Assembly: GCA_963749415.1 (NCBI GenBank)
Contig: CAVVMG010000001.1
Coordinates: 2,577,085 to 2,641,084 of the forward strand
Direction of reading: 5' to 3'
Source: JALYNX01 sp963749415
GTDB lineage: Bacteria; Actinomycetota; Acidimicrobiia; Spongiisociales; ZC4RG35
DNA length: 64,000 bases
Positions 7,011 to 16,837 of this stretch are shown here, piece by piece (positions within the stretch are counted from its first letter, which is position 1; every line of letters starts with the position of its first letter). The notes under the pieces are model-generated. The model saw nothing but the letters and a program-made list of their open reading frames with translations. It was not told where the DNA came from and did no database searches. The position numbers and the translations under genes were made by a program.

Positions 7011-10000
7011 TTGCAATCAACTGAACACCGCAATGCGGAGCCGTCCTTTGGGGCCTATCTCCCGATGGATCGCCGGCGCGAGCTGGCGGGGCTGGGCCAG
7101 GTCGAGGCACTGTCCAAGGGAGCGGTGCTGTTCGCCGACATTTCCGGCTTCACCAGGATCACCGAGGAGTTGGGCCGCACGCTGGGGCCACGACGCGGCG
7201 CCGAGGAGCTGACCACGCTGCTCAGCCGGGTGTTCGGGCCGATCACCGCCGCTATCGACCGCCAGAACGGCAGCATCATCTCGTTCGGTGGGGACTCGGT
7301 GATGAGCTGGTTCGGCGATGACGACGGCACCCGCGCCACTGCCGTCGGGCTGGAACTGGTCGCCATCCTCCGGGATTTTCGCCAGGCCGAGCACGGACCG
7401 GCGCAGTCCCTCGACATCAAGGCGGCGGTGGCCTCGGGGACAGCCCATCGGATCCGGGTGGGTCGGGCTCGACATGCCTACATGGACGTCCTCACCGGCG
7501 AGGTCATCGCCTCTCTGGTTGCCGAGTCGAGCCTGCTCCGGGCCGGTGAGGTCGCAGTGAGCCCTGCGGTGGCCTCCGCCATCGCCGACCGAGCGCGGCT
7601 GCGGACGGTCACGGAGAACGAAAGGGAGCGCCATCTCGTCGAGGACATGACCGAGGCTCCCCGACCGGAATCCGCGCTCGATCCCGACTTTGCCGACCAT
7701 GTCACTGCCGGGGAATGGCTGCTCCCCTTCGTCAGAGAGCACCTCGAGCAGGGCCTGAGTGGGCTCATGGGCCAGTTGCGGGACGTGGTCACCATGTTCG
7801 TCGGGTTCGGTCACGCGCAATCGGAGGGCGGTGAGCAGCACGAATCGTTCGACGTCTTCGTCTCCAGGGCCCAAGAGGTGGTCGCCTCCTACGAGGGCAT
7901 GGTGCTTCAGGCCTTGATCGACGAGAAGGGCCCACACATCTATGCGGTGTTCGGCGCCTCTATGGCCCACCAGGACGAATCGCGGCGTGCGGTGGTTGCC
8001 GCCCAGGAATTGGTCGGGGCGGTCGACACCGGATCGATGGTCCGGGTGGGGATTGCCAGCGGCGCGGCCTACGTCGGAGCCTACGGCGGCAGCCACCGAA
8101 TGACCTTTGGGGTGATCGGTCCCAGCGTCAACCTGGCAGCACGGCTGATGCAGGAAGCCACACCGGGCTCGATCTACGTCACCGAGCACATCGCCCGACA
8201 GAAGGGCCACCAGACCGAGTTCTCCGACATGGGCTCGATCCAGCTCAAGGGGATCGAACACCCGGTACGCGTCCACTCCACCCTGCCCACGGCGACCCGC
8301 CCGACGCTGTCACGCACCGAGCGGGCCTCGGGCCGGCTCATCGGACGCGATCGAGAGCGCGCCCTGCTCGCCGGCGGGCTGGCCCGCCTCCAGGGGGGAC
8401 AGGGCGACACTTTCATCATCGAGGGGGCGGCAGGCATCGGTAAGTCGCGGCTTCTCGCCGACTTCGTCGAGCAGGCCCGGCTGATGGGAACCACGGTGAT
8501 AACCACCGCCGGTGAGGAGATCGAGCACGCCACCGCCTTCTTCGCCTGGAGGTCGATCATCCGTCAGTTGTTTGGGGGAGACGACGCCGAGGCCGAGGCG
8601 CGTCTCCTCGCATTCGTCACCGCTGACGCGTGGCGTGCCGACCGTATCGGCCTGCTCGAGTCGATCATCGCCTCTCCGGTCGAGGACACCTACCTCACCG
8701 CGGGCATGGAACCCGCATTGCGGATGGAGAACACCCAACAGCTGCTCACCGCCATCGTCCGTGACGCCCCCCGGTCGGCACCTCTGGTCCTCGTCCTCGA
8801 CGACGGACACTGGATGGACTCCTCGTCGTGGGCGATGGCAGAGCGCGCCGGCCGGGAGATCACATCACTGATGGTCGTGATTGGGACCAGGCCGTTCAGC
8901 GAGGCCGCCGGCAACCCGCCCCCAGAGGAGTATTTGCCGCTCCTCGAGGAGGACGACACCACCCATGTCCTGCTCGCCGAGCTCGAGCCCACCGAGGCCC
9001 TGGAGCTGGTCGAGTACTCCCTAGGAGTGAAGAGCCTTCCCGGGCCGGTCACCGAATTGATCGTGGAACAGGCCGGGGGTCACCCCTACTTCAGCGAGGA
9101 GATCGGGTTCGCCCTTCGTGATGCCGGGCTGCTCATCGTCGAAGACGGGGAGAGCCGGCTCGCCCCCGAGGTGCACGATCTGAGCGAGATCGACTTTCCG
9201 CAGAGCGTCCAGGAGGTGATCACCGGGCGCTTCGACCGCCTCGCGGTGCCGGAGCAGTCGACATTGAAGGTGGCCAGTGTGATCGGCCGGGAGTTCGACG
9301 TGGAGACTCTGGCTCACATCTACCCGGGGACGGTCACCGTCGCGCAGGTTGGGGAGACCCTGGAGGGGCTGGTCCCGCTCGACCTGATCCAACCAGTTGC
9401 CGGTTCCGGGGATCGCTACCGATTTCGCCATGCCATCACCAGGGACATCGCCTACGGGCTGCTCCTCTACTCACAGCGTCACGAGCTCCACGGCGCGGTG
9501 GCCCGGTGGATGGAGACCAGGTACGCCGACGATCCCGAGCAGGTCCTCGCCGCTCTCGCCTACCACAGCCGTAACAGCCTCTCTTCCGACTCCGACGGCG
9601 CAGAGGTCGACCGCGCCCTCGACTATCTGGGCCGGGCCGGGCGCCGGTCGCTACGCAGCTTCGCCCACCGGGAAGCGATCGGCTTTCTCTCCGACGCCCT
9701 GCTCATCGCCTCCGGCGAGAACAAGCTGGGAGACCTGGCCGGGGTCAAGCCCGGCACACCAGTCCCGGACCGGGTGCGAGCACGCTGGGAGCAGGACCTC
9801 GCCGAGGCCCATCTCGGCATGGGGCGGGTCGACCAGAGCGCTCTCCACTTCGAGCGGGCCCTCCAGCTCCACGGCTACCCCATGGGTCAGGGCAAGGTCG
9901 GGGTGGGTGCCCGCCTCTTCACCGCGGCGGCTTTTCAGACCGGGCACCGGCTCAGCCGGTTCCAGGGTCGAGAGCTGGACCCCGAGAGGCGGGAGGATCT

Positions 10001-11129
10001 GATCGAAGCAGCCACGGCCTATGAGCGGCTGATGAAGATCTACTACTACGCCAATGACCCCGGATCGCTGCTCACGGCGGCCATCTCCGGACTGAACCTG
10101 GCCGAGAAGGCGGGGACCTCACCGGTGCTGGCCCGGATCTACGCCAACATGAGCATCGTCGCCGGCATCGTTCCCCTCCACAAGCTGGCCCGCACCTACC
10201 AGCGGCGGAGCCGTGAGGTAGCCGACGAGGTCGATCGGATGCCCGAGCACGCCTGGGTCCGGCTCGCCACCAGTGTGTACGGGGTCGGTGTCGGGGAATG
10301 GGATGTGGTCGAGCCCGAGCTCCGGGAGTCATACGACCTCTACAAGCGGCTCAGCGACTTCCGCCAGCTCGCCGAGAACCTGGGCACCACCGGTCAGATG
10401 AAGACCGCCCAGGGCCGATTCGAGGAGGTCTATGCCCTCGGCGAGGAATTGCGCGATTTGGGGGCCTGGCGCGACGACGCCCAGGCCGAGATGTGGGGCT
10501 GGCTCTACCAGGGGACCTCACTGCTCCGCCAGGGCGACCTCCAGGAGGCCATCGCCAGGTTCCGCAACGGCGAGCGCCTCCTCCACGCCGGGGTTGGTGG
10601 GGCCAACGTCGGATGGCTCTACGGGCTGATGGCCGAGACCTATTGGCGGCTCAATGACAACGACCGGGCCCGGGCCTCCGCCGCGTCGGCCGGCGAGTCG
10701 CTGTACACGGAGCGGCCCGGAGTCGTCTTCGCCCTCGATGGGTTCACCGGTGCCGCCGAGGCAATGTTCGGGTTGTGGGCCGGCGGACGATCACGAAGCT
10801 CCACGGCGAACAAGGCCGCAGCCGAGCGCAGCGTGAAGAAGTTGATCGGATACAGCAAGGTGTTCCCGATCGGGCGTCCCGCCGCCCTTCGCTATTCGGG
10901 GCGGCTCAAGGAGCAGACCGGTGACGAGCCCGGTGCTCGATCGGAGTGGGTCAAGGCGCTCGAAGCGTCCCGGCAGCTGAAGATGCCTTTCGAGGAGGCT
11001 CTGACCTCCATGAACCTGGGTCGGCTGGAAAAGGACCAGGCCCTGCTCGAGGAGGCCCGCGACCTCTTCGAGTCCATGGGTGCCCGTCACTTCGTCGACC
11101 TGACCAGTCAGGTCCTGCGCGGCGGCTAG
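7011..11129 (+). CDS. Large regulator: two class III cyclase domains, AAA-type ATPase and TPR-like C-terminus
   Basis: About 1,372 residues from TTG 7011, which has AGAGG about 8 bp upstream; TTG 6960 is possible. Residues 35-190 are a class III nucleotidyl cyclase domain (metal Asp in VLFADISGFTR; SFGGDSVMSWFG). Residues 240-420 are a second one, in which the first metal Asp is lost (TMFVGFGHA) but GPSVNLAARL is kept, so the pair may be catalytically asymmetric. A STAND-like ATPase follows (Walker A GAAGIGKSR near 475, Walker B LVLVLDDGHWMD), then an alpha-helical repeat region. Likely a ligand- or protein-responsive cyclase. No DNA-binding domain is seen. It converges on the FAD enzyme with a 4-bp overlap. 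Confidence 0.9.
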   Translation: MQSTEHRNAEPSFGAYLPMDRRRELAGLGQVEALSKGAVLFADISGFTRITEELGRTLGPRRGAEELTTLLSRVFGPITAAIDRQNGSIISFGGDSVMSWFGDDDGTRATAVGLELVAILRDFRQAEHGPAQSLDIKAAVASGTAHRIRVGRARHAYMDVLTGEVIASLVAESSLLRAGEVAVSPAVASAIADRARLRTVTENERERHLVEDMTEAPRPESALDPDFADHVTAGEWLLPFVREHLEQGLSGLMGQLRDVVTMFVGFGHAQSEGGEQHESFDVFVSRAQEVVASYEGMVLQALIDEKGPHIYAVFGASMAHQDESRRAVVAAQELVGAVDTGSMVRVGIASGAAYVGAYGGSHRMTFGVIGPSVNLAARLMQEATPGSIYVTEHIARQKGHQTEFSDMGSIQLKGIEHPVRVHSTLPTATRPTLSRTERASGRLIGRDRERALLAGGLARLQGGQGDTFIIEGAAGIGKSRLLADFVEQARLMGTTVITTAGEEIEHATAFFAWRSIIRQLFGGDDAEAEARLLAFVTADAWRADRIGLLESIIASPVEDTYLTAGMEPALRMENTQQLLTAIVRDAPRSAPLVLVLDDGHWMDSSSWAMAERAGREITSLMVVIGTRPFSEAAGNPPPEEYLPLLEEDDTTHVLLAELEPTEALELVEYSLGVKSLPGPVTELIVEQAGGHPYFSEEIGFALRDAGLLIVEDGESRLAPEVHDLSEIDFPQSVQEVITGRFDRLAVPEQSTLKVASVIGREFDVETLAHIYPGTVTVAQVGETLEGLVPLDLIQPVAGSGDRYRFRHAITRDIAYGLLLYSQRHELHGAVARWMETRYADDPEQVLAALAYHSRNSLSSDSDGAEVDRALDYLGRAGRRSLRSFAHREAIGFLSDALLIASGENKLGDLAGVKPGTPVPDRVRARWEQDLAEAHLGMGRVDQSALHFERALQLHGYPMGQGKVGVGARLFTAAAFQTGHRLSRFQGRELDPERREDLIEAATAYERLMKIYYYANDPGSLLTAAISGLNLAEKAGTSPVLARIYANMSIVAGIVPLHKLARTYQRRSREVADEVDRMPEHAWVRLATSVYGVGVGEWDVVEPELRESYDLYKRLSDFRQLAENLGTTGQMKTAQGRFEEVYALGEELRDLGAWRDDAQAEMWGWLYQGTSLLRQGDLQEAIARFRNGERLLHAGVGGANVGWLYGLMAETYWRLNDNDRARASAASAGESLYTERPGVVFALDGFTGAAEAMFGLWAGGRSRSSTANKAAAERSVKKLIGYSKVFPIGRPAALRYSGRLKEQTGDEPGARSEWVKALEASRQLKMPFEEALTSMNLGRLEKDQALLEEARDLFESMGARHFVDLTSQVLRGG

Positions 11130-12925
11130 GAGCGGGTCAGTGCCCGGCGCGCAGTGGTGGTGAGACGCCCCCCGCGGGCCACGAACTTGGTGATCTGGCG
11201 GGCCAGAGGCGACGGTCCCCTCCAGGGCAGGCCCCGCTGGTAGCGGTATTGGTCCTCGAGCCGGAAGATGAAGGCGAAGGCGGGCTCGGTGACGTTCCAC
11301 AGTCGGCACAACGAGGCCCGGTGGCCCGAGTGTTGGATGATCCCGTTGACCGCCCGTCGCGCCGCCTCGTTTGCCGCCTCCATCGTGGCCACCGAGGTGA
11401 AGGTGCGCACGTAGTCGGAGGCGAGGAAAAAGGTGGAGACCTGGGTGAACGCCTGGGGCCGGAGCCGCCAGGTGTTGAGATAGGCGACCATCAGCGGCTC
11501 GGCGTTCTCGCTCATCGGGACGTCGCTGGTGTGGCGGAACCCGGGCCTGAGTGTGGCTACGAACTGCTCCCGGGTGATGTCGGGGTCGAGGAACCAGCAA
11601 TACAACATGTCGTCGGTGAGGGGTTGCTCGTCGTTGGCGTGGGATCGCTTCAGCTCCTCCCAGACCTCGGTCTTGATCTCATCGGCGGTGCAGTACTTGG
11701 CCTCCTTGGGGACGGTGGTGCCCAGCTCATGCCAGTTGGAGATGTCGACCGAGATCACACCTCGGACACTGCCGTCACCGAATTTGGACATGTCGTAGCC
11801 GGCCCAGAACTGCGGCTGGGAGATCGAGGTCAGCGCCCATGGTGAGTCGAGATAGATGGTGTGGCCGTGGGAGAGCGGGACGTCCTCTTTGAGGAAGAAC
11901 TGGATGCCGTTCATCCACTCCACATAGGACTTGCCGATGGTCTTGATCCCCTCCAAGGAGCTGTCGGCGTCGAGGAGGCCGTCATCGAGGAGCATTGCCA
12001 TCTTCTCCGCGGGGAGGGCGGCGATGTAGTAGTCGGCATCGTCGAGCAGGTAGCTGTTCCCCGCTGAGTCCGACATGTGGACCGCCTCGATGGTCCCGCC
12101 GGGGCGTCCTTTGTGCGGGGTGCACACGATGCGGTCGATGTGACGGTCGAATTGGTATGAAACGCCGGACTTCTGCAGGTAGGCGAGCCAGGGGTGGAGC
12201 CAAGCATCGTTGGTTGGCCCGTTGAGCACCCGGTCGGTGCTCGGCCCTGGCGTGATCATGTCCAGAATCAGGGCGAGGCCGATGTCGCCCTCGACATGGG
12301 CGTTGGCGAGATGGGCGTTGGCCGCAACCAGGGAGCGGGTCAGGCCCTCGGCGAGGAATTTCTGGTAGCCCTTCGACTTGCTGTCGGCGTCGACGAACTC
12401 CCACCAGCCCATGGTCTCGTAGAGCTCCTCCCGTCTGGCGTCACAGCTGGAGTAGACCTGCCAGAGCTTGTCCACGAAGAAGTCGACCTCGCCGTCCTCG
12501 AGGCCCATCTCGGCTGGAAGGTCGGAGAGCAGATCCTGGATGATCTTGATGAGGTCGGCTTCGTTCTGGGGGAAACGGGCGGGGAGCTCGATCGAGTCCT
12601 TCCCGTAGAGCGCGATCTGGACCCTGGTGGTGTCGATCAGGTTGTCGGTGACGCGGCCGTCGCCGACCGGGATCCGCTTCATGGTGTCGATCACGTGCTT
12701 GTAGAAGCGGGGGAAGAAACGAAAGCCATGCTCCCCCGGCAGGTACCCGGCCTCGCCTTTGACATCGGGACATGAGAGGTTGGATCCCCCGACCGGGACG
12801 GGGATGCTCCGCGCTTTGCCTCCGCAAAGCTCCGTCTGTTTCTCGAAGACCGCCACCCGGAAGCCGCGTTCGATGAGCTCGTGGGCGGCACTCATCCCGG
12901 CGACCCCGCCACCGAGGACCGCCAC
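11126..12925 (-). CDS. FAD-dependent amine-oxidase/phytoene-desaturase-like oxidoreductase
   Basis: About 599 residues from GTG 12925. The dinucleotide-binding motif VLGGGVAGMSAAHEL is at the very N-terminus, followed by FEKQTELCGGKA and GEHGFRFFPRFY, typical of the desaturase/hydroxysqualene dehydroxylase branch of the flavin amine-oxidase superfamily. A further FAD contact is probable near ATMEAANEAARRAVNGI. These enzymes dehydrogenate or dehydroxylate polyisoprenoids, but no carotenoid or hopanoid genes lie nearby, so the substrate is open. No conventional start lies between the preceding in-frame stop and GTG 12925. It converges with the cyclase-ATPase gene. Confidence 0.85.
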   Translation of the reverse strand: MAVLGGGVAGMSAAHELIERGFRVAVFEKQTELCGGKARSIPVPVGGSNLSCPDVKGEAGYLPGEHGFRFFPRFYKHVIDTMKRIPVGDGRVTDNLIDTTRVQIALYGKDSIELPARFPQNEADLIKIIQDLLSDLPAEMGLEDGEVDFFVDKLWQVYSSCDARREELYETMGWWEFVDADSKSKGYQKFLAEGLTRSLVAANAHLANAHVEGDIGLALILDMITPGPSTDRVLNGPTNDAWLHPWLAYLQKSGVSYQFDRHIDRIVCTPHKGRPGGTIEAVHMSDSAGNSYLLDDADYYIAALPAEKMAMLLDDGLLDADSSLEGIKTIGKSYVEWMNGIQFFLKEDVPLSHGHTIYLDSPWALTSISQPQFWAGYDMSKFGDGSVRGVISVDISNWHELGTTVPKEAKYCTADEIKTEVWEELKRSHANDEQPLTDDMLYCWFLDPDITREQFVATLRPGFRHTSDVPMSENAEPLMVAYLNTWRLRPQAFTQVSTFFLASDYVRTFTSVATMEAANEAARRAVNGIIQHSGHRASLCRLWNVTEPAFAFIFRLEDQYRYQRGLPWRGPSPLARQITKFVARGGRLTTTARRALTRS

Positions 12926-13096
12926 CTTGGGACCGTCGCCGTCGGGGAAGGGTGTCAGTTTGGTCGGTTCGATCGCAGCCTCCTCGTCGGGGACGAAACT
13001 ACCCCCTGGGGGCGACGATCGTTTTCAACAGGTCAATCCCGCTCCACCGGGACGATTTAGTGGGTGTCTGAGAGCCCTTTGAGCGCAACGATTGCC

Positions 13097-13420
13097 CTAA
13101 CTCGAGGAAGGCTGGTCGTTCGACTGTTTCTCGGCCCGCCAGCCGCGAACCATCCTGGTCGCCGCCCCGAAATTGGGCGCCCAGCCGACACCGAACACCT
13201 TGCCGGAAAGAATCGGGCCCTCGGGGTCCCAGTAGGTGCTCTTCATCCGTCCGATCGTCGGCATCCGGAAGTCATAGGGAACGAAGCTGGCGACTTCGCC
13301 ATGCCAGGTCCGCTCTTCTTTGGGCTTGCGCAGTTCCTGGATGATGGCGATGACTCCGATGATCGCCAGTGCGAGCTTCCAGATGTCCGTGATGCCGGGA
13401 GCTCTCCGTTTGTCGTTCAT
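13097..13420 (-). CDS. Small membrane-anchored protein, DUF5808-like
   Basis: 107 residues. One N-terminal hydrophobic helix (IWKLALAIIGVIAIIQEL) is followed by a Lys/Glu-rich linker and a conserved-looking segment, STYWDPEGPILSGKVFGVGWAPNFG cut short here to its ends (TYWDPEGP and GVGWAPNFG). The pattern of a WDP turn followed by GxGWxxNFG resembles the DUF5808 domain; this assignment comes from memory of the family. Function unknown. It lies 11 bp downstream of the methyltransferase start side of the neighbouring minus-strand cluster, separated from the FAD enzyme by about 170 bp. Confidence 0.7.
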   Translation of the reverse strand: MNDKRRAPGITDIWKLALAIIGVIAIIQELRKPKEERTWHGEVASFVPYDFRMPTIGRMKSTYWDPEGPILSGKVFGVGWAPNFGAATRMVRGWRAEKQSNDQPSSS

Positions 13421-13431
13421 TGCCCGGAACG

Positions 13432-14118
13432 CTACCCCGGCCCACCGCTATGCCTCTTGACCGCCACCAAACGCTCGACAATTCCAGCTCGAAAACGGCC
13501 ATGGTCCACGATCTCGAAATCCGTCGCCATGAGATGTTGAGCTGGTCGTCGGGTCATGTACTCGCCCTTGGTCCGGCTCGGGATGAATTCGTACAACCAC
13601 TGCAGCCAATAGAAAGGCAGGAACGTGCTGCGGACATGGTCCAGCAGGATCAGTCGGCCATCGGGCTTGAGTACACGTCCCATCTCACTCACTACGCGGG
13701 CATCATCGGGAACACTGCACAGGGCGTAGGTGCACAGCACGGTGTCGAAGCACTCGTCGGGAAAAGGCAGGTTCTGCGCGTCAGCCTCGAGCAACTCCAC
13801 CTCGCGACCCGCCTGCTGCGCGCGGGCGCCGGCCAGGGCCAGCATCTCGGGGCTCAGGTCGATTCCTGTCAGATGGAGGCCGGCCGGATAGTGGGCAAGG
13901 TTGAGCCCGGTGCCAATAGCTACCTCGAGCGTGGCTCCCATCGCCCGTGAGCATGCCCAGCCGCGGTGCTCTGTCCCGGTGATCCGCTTCTCGAAGAAGT
14001 CCATCTCCTCGTCATAGCTGGGGGCTTCCTTGGCGTAGACGCGACGTTTGCGCTCGTTCTCTCGCGCTTCCCCGGACGATGTCAGCGGGTGACCATCACC
14101 GCTCCGCTTTCTGGCCAC
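13432..14118 (-). CDS. SAM-dependent methyltransferase (UbiE/class I type)
   Basis: 228 residues from GTG 14118, chosen because GGAAGGA sits just upstream and the protein then begins in the usual place. Motif I is EVAIGTGLNLAHYP, motif II region GIDLSPEMLALA, then EADAQNLPFPDECFD and VLKPDGRLILLDHV, the class I methyltransferase order. The gene overlaps the 3' end of the upstream flavin monooxygenase by 23 bp, so the two are coupled and may act on one substrate. Homologues methylate lipids, quinones or small molecules; the target here is unknown. Confidence 0.88.
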   Translation of the reverse strand: MARKRSGDGHPLTSSGEARENERKRRVYAKEAPSYDEEMDFFEKRITGTEHRGWACSRAMGATLEVAIGTGLNLAHYPAGLHLTGIDLSPEMLALAGARAQQAGREVELLEADAQNLPFPDECFDTVLCTYALCSVPDDARVVSEMGRVLKPDGRLILLDHVRSTFLPFYWLQWLYEFIPSRTKGEYMTRRPAQHLMATDFEIVDHGRFRAGIVERLVAVKRHSGGPG

Positions 14119-15205
14119 GCAATTCCTTCCTTCCGCCCTGCGGTCTGGAAACGATGTGCTCGACGATGTACTCGGCGTCCCGTCCCACTCCGCCCAGGAG
14201 TGCCGAGCTAAGCGAGTACAGGAAGCGAAGCCCAATGAAATACAAACCTGGAGCCGACTCGACGATTCCCCGATTGTGGACCGGAGCGCCGTTGTGAGTG
14301 GCAATCGAGAGGTCGATCCAGGAGTAATCCCAGCTGAATCCGGTACACCAGATGACGTTCGAGACTTCGAGCACCCTGCCATCCTCGAGCACGGGGTGCC
14401 CATCGTTCACTCCCACGGTCCGGGGCATCCGTTCGATCCCGGCGGCGGCAATGTCCTTGCGTCGCACCCGCCCCAGTGGGATGCCACGGGGAGGATCCAT
14501 GAAACGGTCACGTAGCTTCCGTCCCGGCCGGGTTCCCACAGTCAAGCGGGTCGCAGCCAACCACAAGAGCGGTGTCAACAATCGGTCGGGGAAGGTCCCG
14601 GCCCGTGTGGGCTCTTGGCCGGTATCCGGGCCCGACAGCCAAACCCGGTGATGAGCGGCGATATCCAAGGCGATCTCGGCACCCGAATTGCCGGCTCCGA
14701 CGACCAGGACCCCACCTTCACGCAGCTGATCGCGATTGCGGTACTCGCTCGAGGCGAGCTGGACGATGTCGTCGTCGAGCTGGGACGAGAATGACGGGAT
14801 GCGCTGGTGCTGATAGGCGCCGGTCGCCACCACGACATTGTCTGCGTGGAGGTGGTCATCACCGAACTCCACCCGAAACCCACCGTCGCCGTCAGACACG
14901 CGGCCCACCCTGACCCCGGTTCGAACCGATAGCCCGAACCGTTCGACGTAGGCCTCCAGATAGTCCGCGGTCTCATCTTTGGTCGGGTAGGCAGATCGTG
15001 GGCCGGGGAAGGGCATGCCCGGCAGCCCGCTGTAGGAGGCAGGGGTGAACAGTCGGAGGGAGTCCCACCTCTTCCTCCATACATCTCCGATCCGGGCGTT
15101 CTCGTCCATGATCAAGAAGGGCAGGCCGTGAAGGTGCAGGTGATAGCCGACGGCCAGACCCGCTTGCCCGCCACCGATGACGACTGTTTCGAAATGTTCA
15201 CTCAT
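14096..15205 (-). CDS. Flavin-containing monooxygenase-type oxidoreductase
   Basis: 369 residues. FAD-binding motif VVIGGGQAGLAVGYHL begins at about residue 8, and a second nucleotide-binding motif VLVVGAGNSGAEIALD near residue 170 binds NADPH. VIWCTGFSWDYSWI resembles the late ATG-type motif of this group. These enzymes oxygenate soft nucleophiles or ketones using NADPH and O2. The start ATG 15205 gives the Rossmann motif its usual position. Its end overlaps the methyltransferase start, which suggests a paired oxidation and methylation. The HD-GYP regulator lies just upstream on the same strand. Confidence 0.9.
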   Translation of the reverse strand: MSEHFETVVIGGGQAGLAVGYHLHLHGLPFLIMDENARIGDVWRKRWDSLRLFTPASYSGLPGMPFPGPRSAYPTKDETADYLEAYVERFGLSVRTGVRVGRVSDGDGGFRVEFGDDHLHADNVVVATGAYQHQRIPSFSSQLDDDIVQLASSEYRNRDQLREGGVLVVGAGNSGAEIALDIAAHHRVWLSGPDTGQEPTRAGTFPDRLLTPLLWLAATRLTVGTRPGRKLRDRFMDPPRGIPLGRVRRKDIAAAGIERMPRTVGVNDGHPVLEDGRVLEVSNVIWCTGFSWDYSWIDLSIATHNGAPVHNRGIVESAPGLYFIGLRFLYSLSSALLGGVGRDAEYIVEHIVSRPQGGRKELRGQKAER

Positions 15206-15246
15206 GTCGGTCTTGAGACCAAGGTATGAGAAACCGCGATCCTCGC

Positions 15247-16824
15247 CTATCGGGAGTTCTCCCAGGTGGTTAGACCGTGTTGCATGGCGAACAGGATGGC
15301 CCCGGCCCGAGTGGACACACCCATCTTGCGATAGGCGCTCTGGATGTGGAAGTCGACGGTCTTGTGCGAGATGTCGAGAACGCGAGCGATTTGCTTGGTC
15401 TGCAGGCCATTCGCGATGAGTCTCACCACCTGGACTTCGCGCTCGGTCAGCCCGGCGGGCCAGGCCACTGAAGCTGGGCGATGACCGGCACCCTCCAAGA
15501 CGGCGGCCACCGCCTCCGGGTCGAGCCGCCCCGCGTTCGCCTCCTCAGCGAGGACCTCCGCCGCCGCTTTTCGAGTGAGGGCAGGCCGGTGCGGTCTTGG
15601 CTCGGTCATGGCCTGAAAGGCGTCGGCGACCGCAAGGAGACGGGCGGATGGCGGGAGCGCGGGCGCCCCGACACCCCGGTGATAACCCGAGCCGTCGACC
15701 CGCTCATGATGTGAACCGACTGCGGGGATCAGATCGGAGAGAAATGAGGACTGGGTGAGGATTCGCTCGGTGTGATAGGCATGCAGCCTCACTCGCTCCC
15801 AATCGTCCAGGCTCAACGATCCTCTCTTGCCCCAGATGCGGACTGGAACCGCCGCACGTCCCAGGTCGTGCACCAGCGCCGCCCGACGGAGGGTCACAGC
15901 GTCCCCGGGATCGAGTGAGAGAATCTGGGCCGCGGCCATGCACGTTGTCGCCACCCCGGAGGAGTGCCCGGCGAATTCAGGAATAGCCATGTCGGCGAAA
16001 TGACCCATCGCGGCCAACGCCCGGTCGATCGCATCTCCGTCGAGGGCGAACCAGGGTTTGGGCTCGGAGTGCAGCGTGAGATCCCAGAGTGTGAGCTCCG
16101 AATCGAAGTCGAGGATCTCGGGCGCCACCCGGGCCAACGCTTTGGCGACGATCGGGTCGAAGGCATTGGCCGCGCGCTGACCGATCACATCGGCAACGAA
16201 CTCCGGGTCGCCCAGCATGAGCTGGACCGCGGCGTCGCGGGCGACATGCGCGATGCGAACTGCGAAGGGAATCTCACGTCCTGCGACCCCGCCCGGCCAG
16301 CCCTTGCCATCCCAACGTGCAGCCTCGAACGCAAAGAGGTTCGAGATGGGAGTGCCCAGGCCGAGCTCGTCGGCCAGCATGCGAGCGACCTCGCAGGTGG
16401 CGACGACCACGCTCGGATACCCGATCGTCAACGCCGGCAGGTGGTGGGCGATGCGCCAGGCACGGAGATGCAGCGGGTTGGTCGGGGGTGCGACCGCCCG
16501 CGTGATTCCCCTGAGCATCTGTGCCCTGGTGCCAAATCGGAAGGGAGTGCCGTAGGTCGCCAGCGAGTCGTCGTCGCCAAACACCTCCCAGCCCACGTCG
16601 GCCGGGGCATTGCATCCGACATAGAAGAGAAGGCTCAGGAAGTACGCCTGGGATGCGATCTCCGGGTCGGCGTCGAGGCGATCGCACAAGCGGACGGCGA
16701 TCACGGCGCTTCGCAAACCATGTTCCAATGGAAAACCCATGGCCAGGTCGGTCGTCATCGACATCGCCGCGATGATCTCTGCGGTGCGAATCCCGCTCGA
16801 CTTTGCGACGGTGCTCTCCGCCAT
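15247..16824 (-). CDS. HD-GYP-type phosphohydrolase with C-terminal LuxR DNA-binding domain
   Basis: 525 residues. The N-terminal third resembles a degenerate HD repeat. The central HD-GYP domain has ALVHDLGRAAVP (HD pair near residue 318) and SHHERVDGSGYHRG (near 370), metal and substrate residues of the cyclic-di-nucleotide phosphodiesterase family. The C-terminus is a LuxR helix-turn-helix (LTEREVQVVRLIANGLQTKQIA then SHKTVDFHIQSAYRKMGV). This combination could couple nucleotide breakdown or binding directly to transcription. Its start lies 13 bp from the longest possible start of the divergent cyclase-ATPase gene. Phosphodiesterase activity is inferred from the motifs. Confidence 0.88.
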   Translation of the reverse strand: MAESTVAKSSGIRTAEIIAAMSMTTDLAMGFPLEHGLRSAVIAVRLCDRLDADPEIASQAYFLSLLFYVGCNAPADVGWEVFGDDDSLATYGTPFRFGTRAQMLRGITRAVAPPTNPLHLRAWRIAHHLPALTIGYPSVVVATCEVARMLADELGLGTPISNLFAFEAARWDGKGWPGGVAGREIPFAVRIAHVARDAAVQLMLGDPEFVADVIGQRAANAFDPIVAKALARVAPEILDFDSELTLWDLTLHSEPKPWFALDGDAIDRALAAMGHFADMAIPEFAGHSSGVATTCMAAAQILSLDPGDAVTLRRAALVHDLGRAAVPVRIWGKRGSLSLDDWERVRLHAYHTERILTQSSFLSDLIPAVGSHHERVDGSGYHRGVGAPALPPSARLLAVADAFQAMTEPRPHRPALTRKAAAEVLAEEANAGRLDPEAVAAVLEGAGHRPASVAWPAGLTEREVQVVRLIANGLQTKQIARVLDISHKTVDFHIQSAYRKMGVSTRAGAILFAMQHGLTTWENSR

Positions 16825-16837
16825 CCCCCGACCCTAG

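Noticed and set aside
14119..14403. 95 codons upstream of the methyltransferase
   Set aside because: They overlap the flavin monooxygenase gene in another frame; GTG 14118 has a good ribosome site and gives normal family length.
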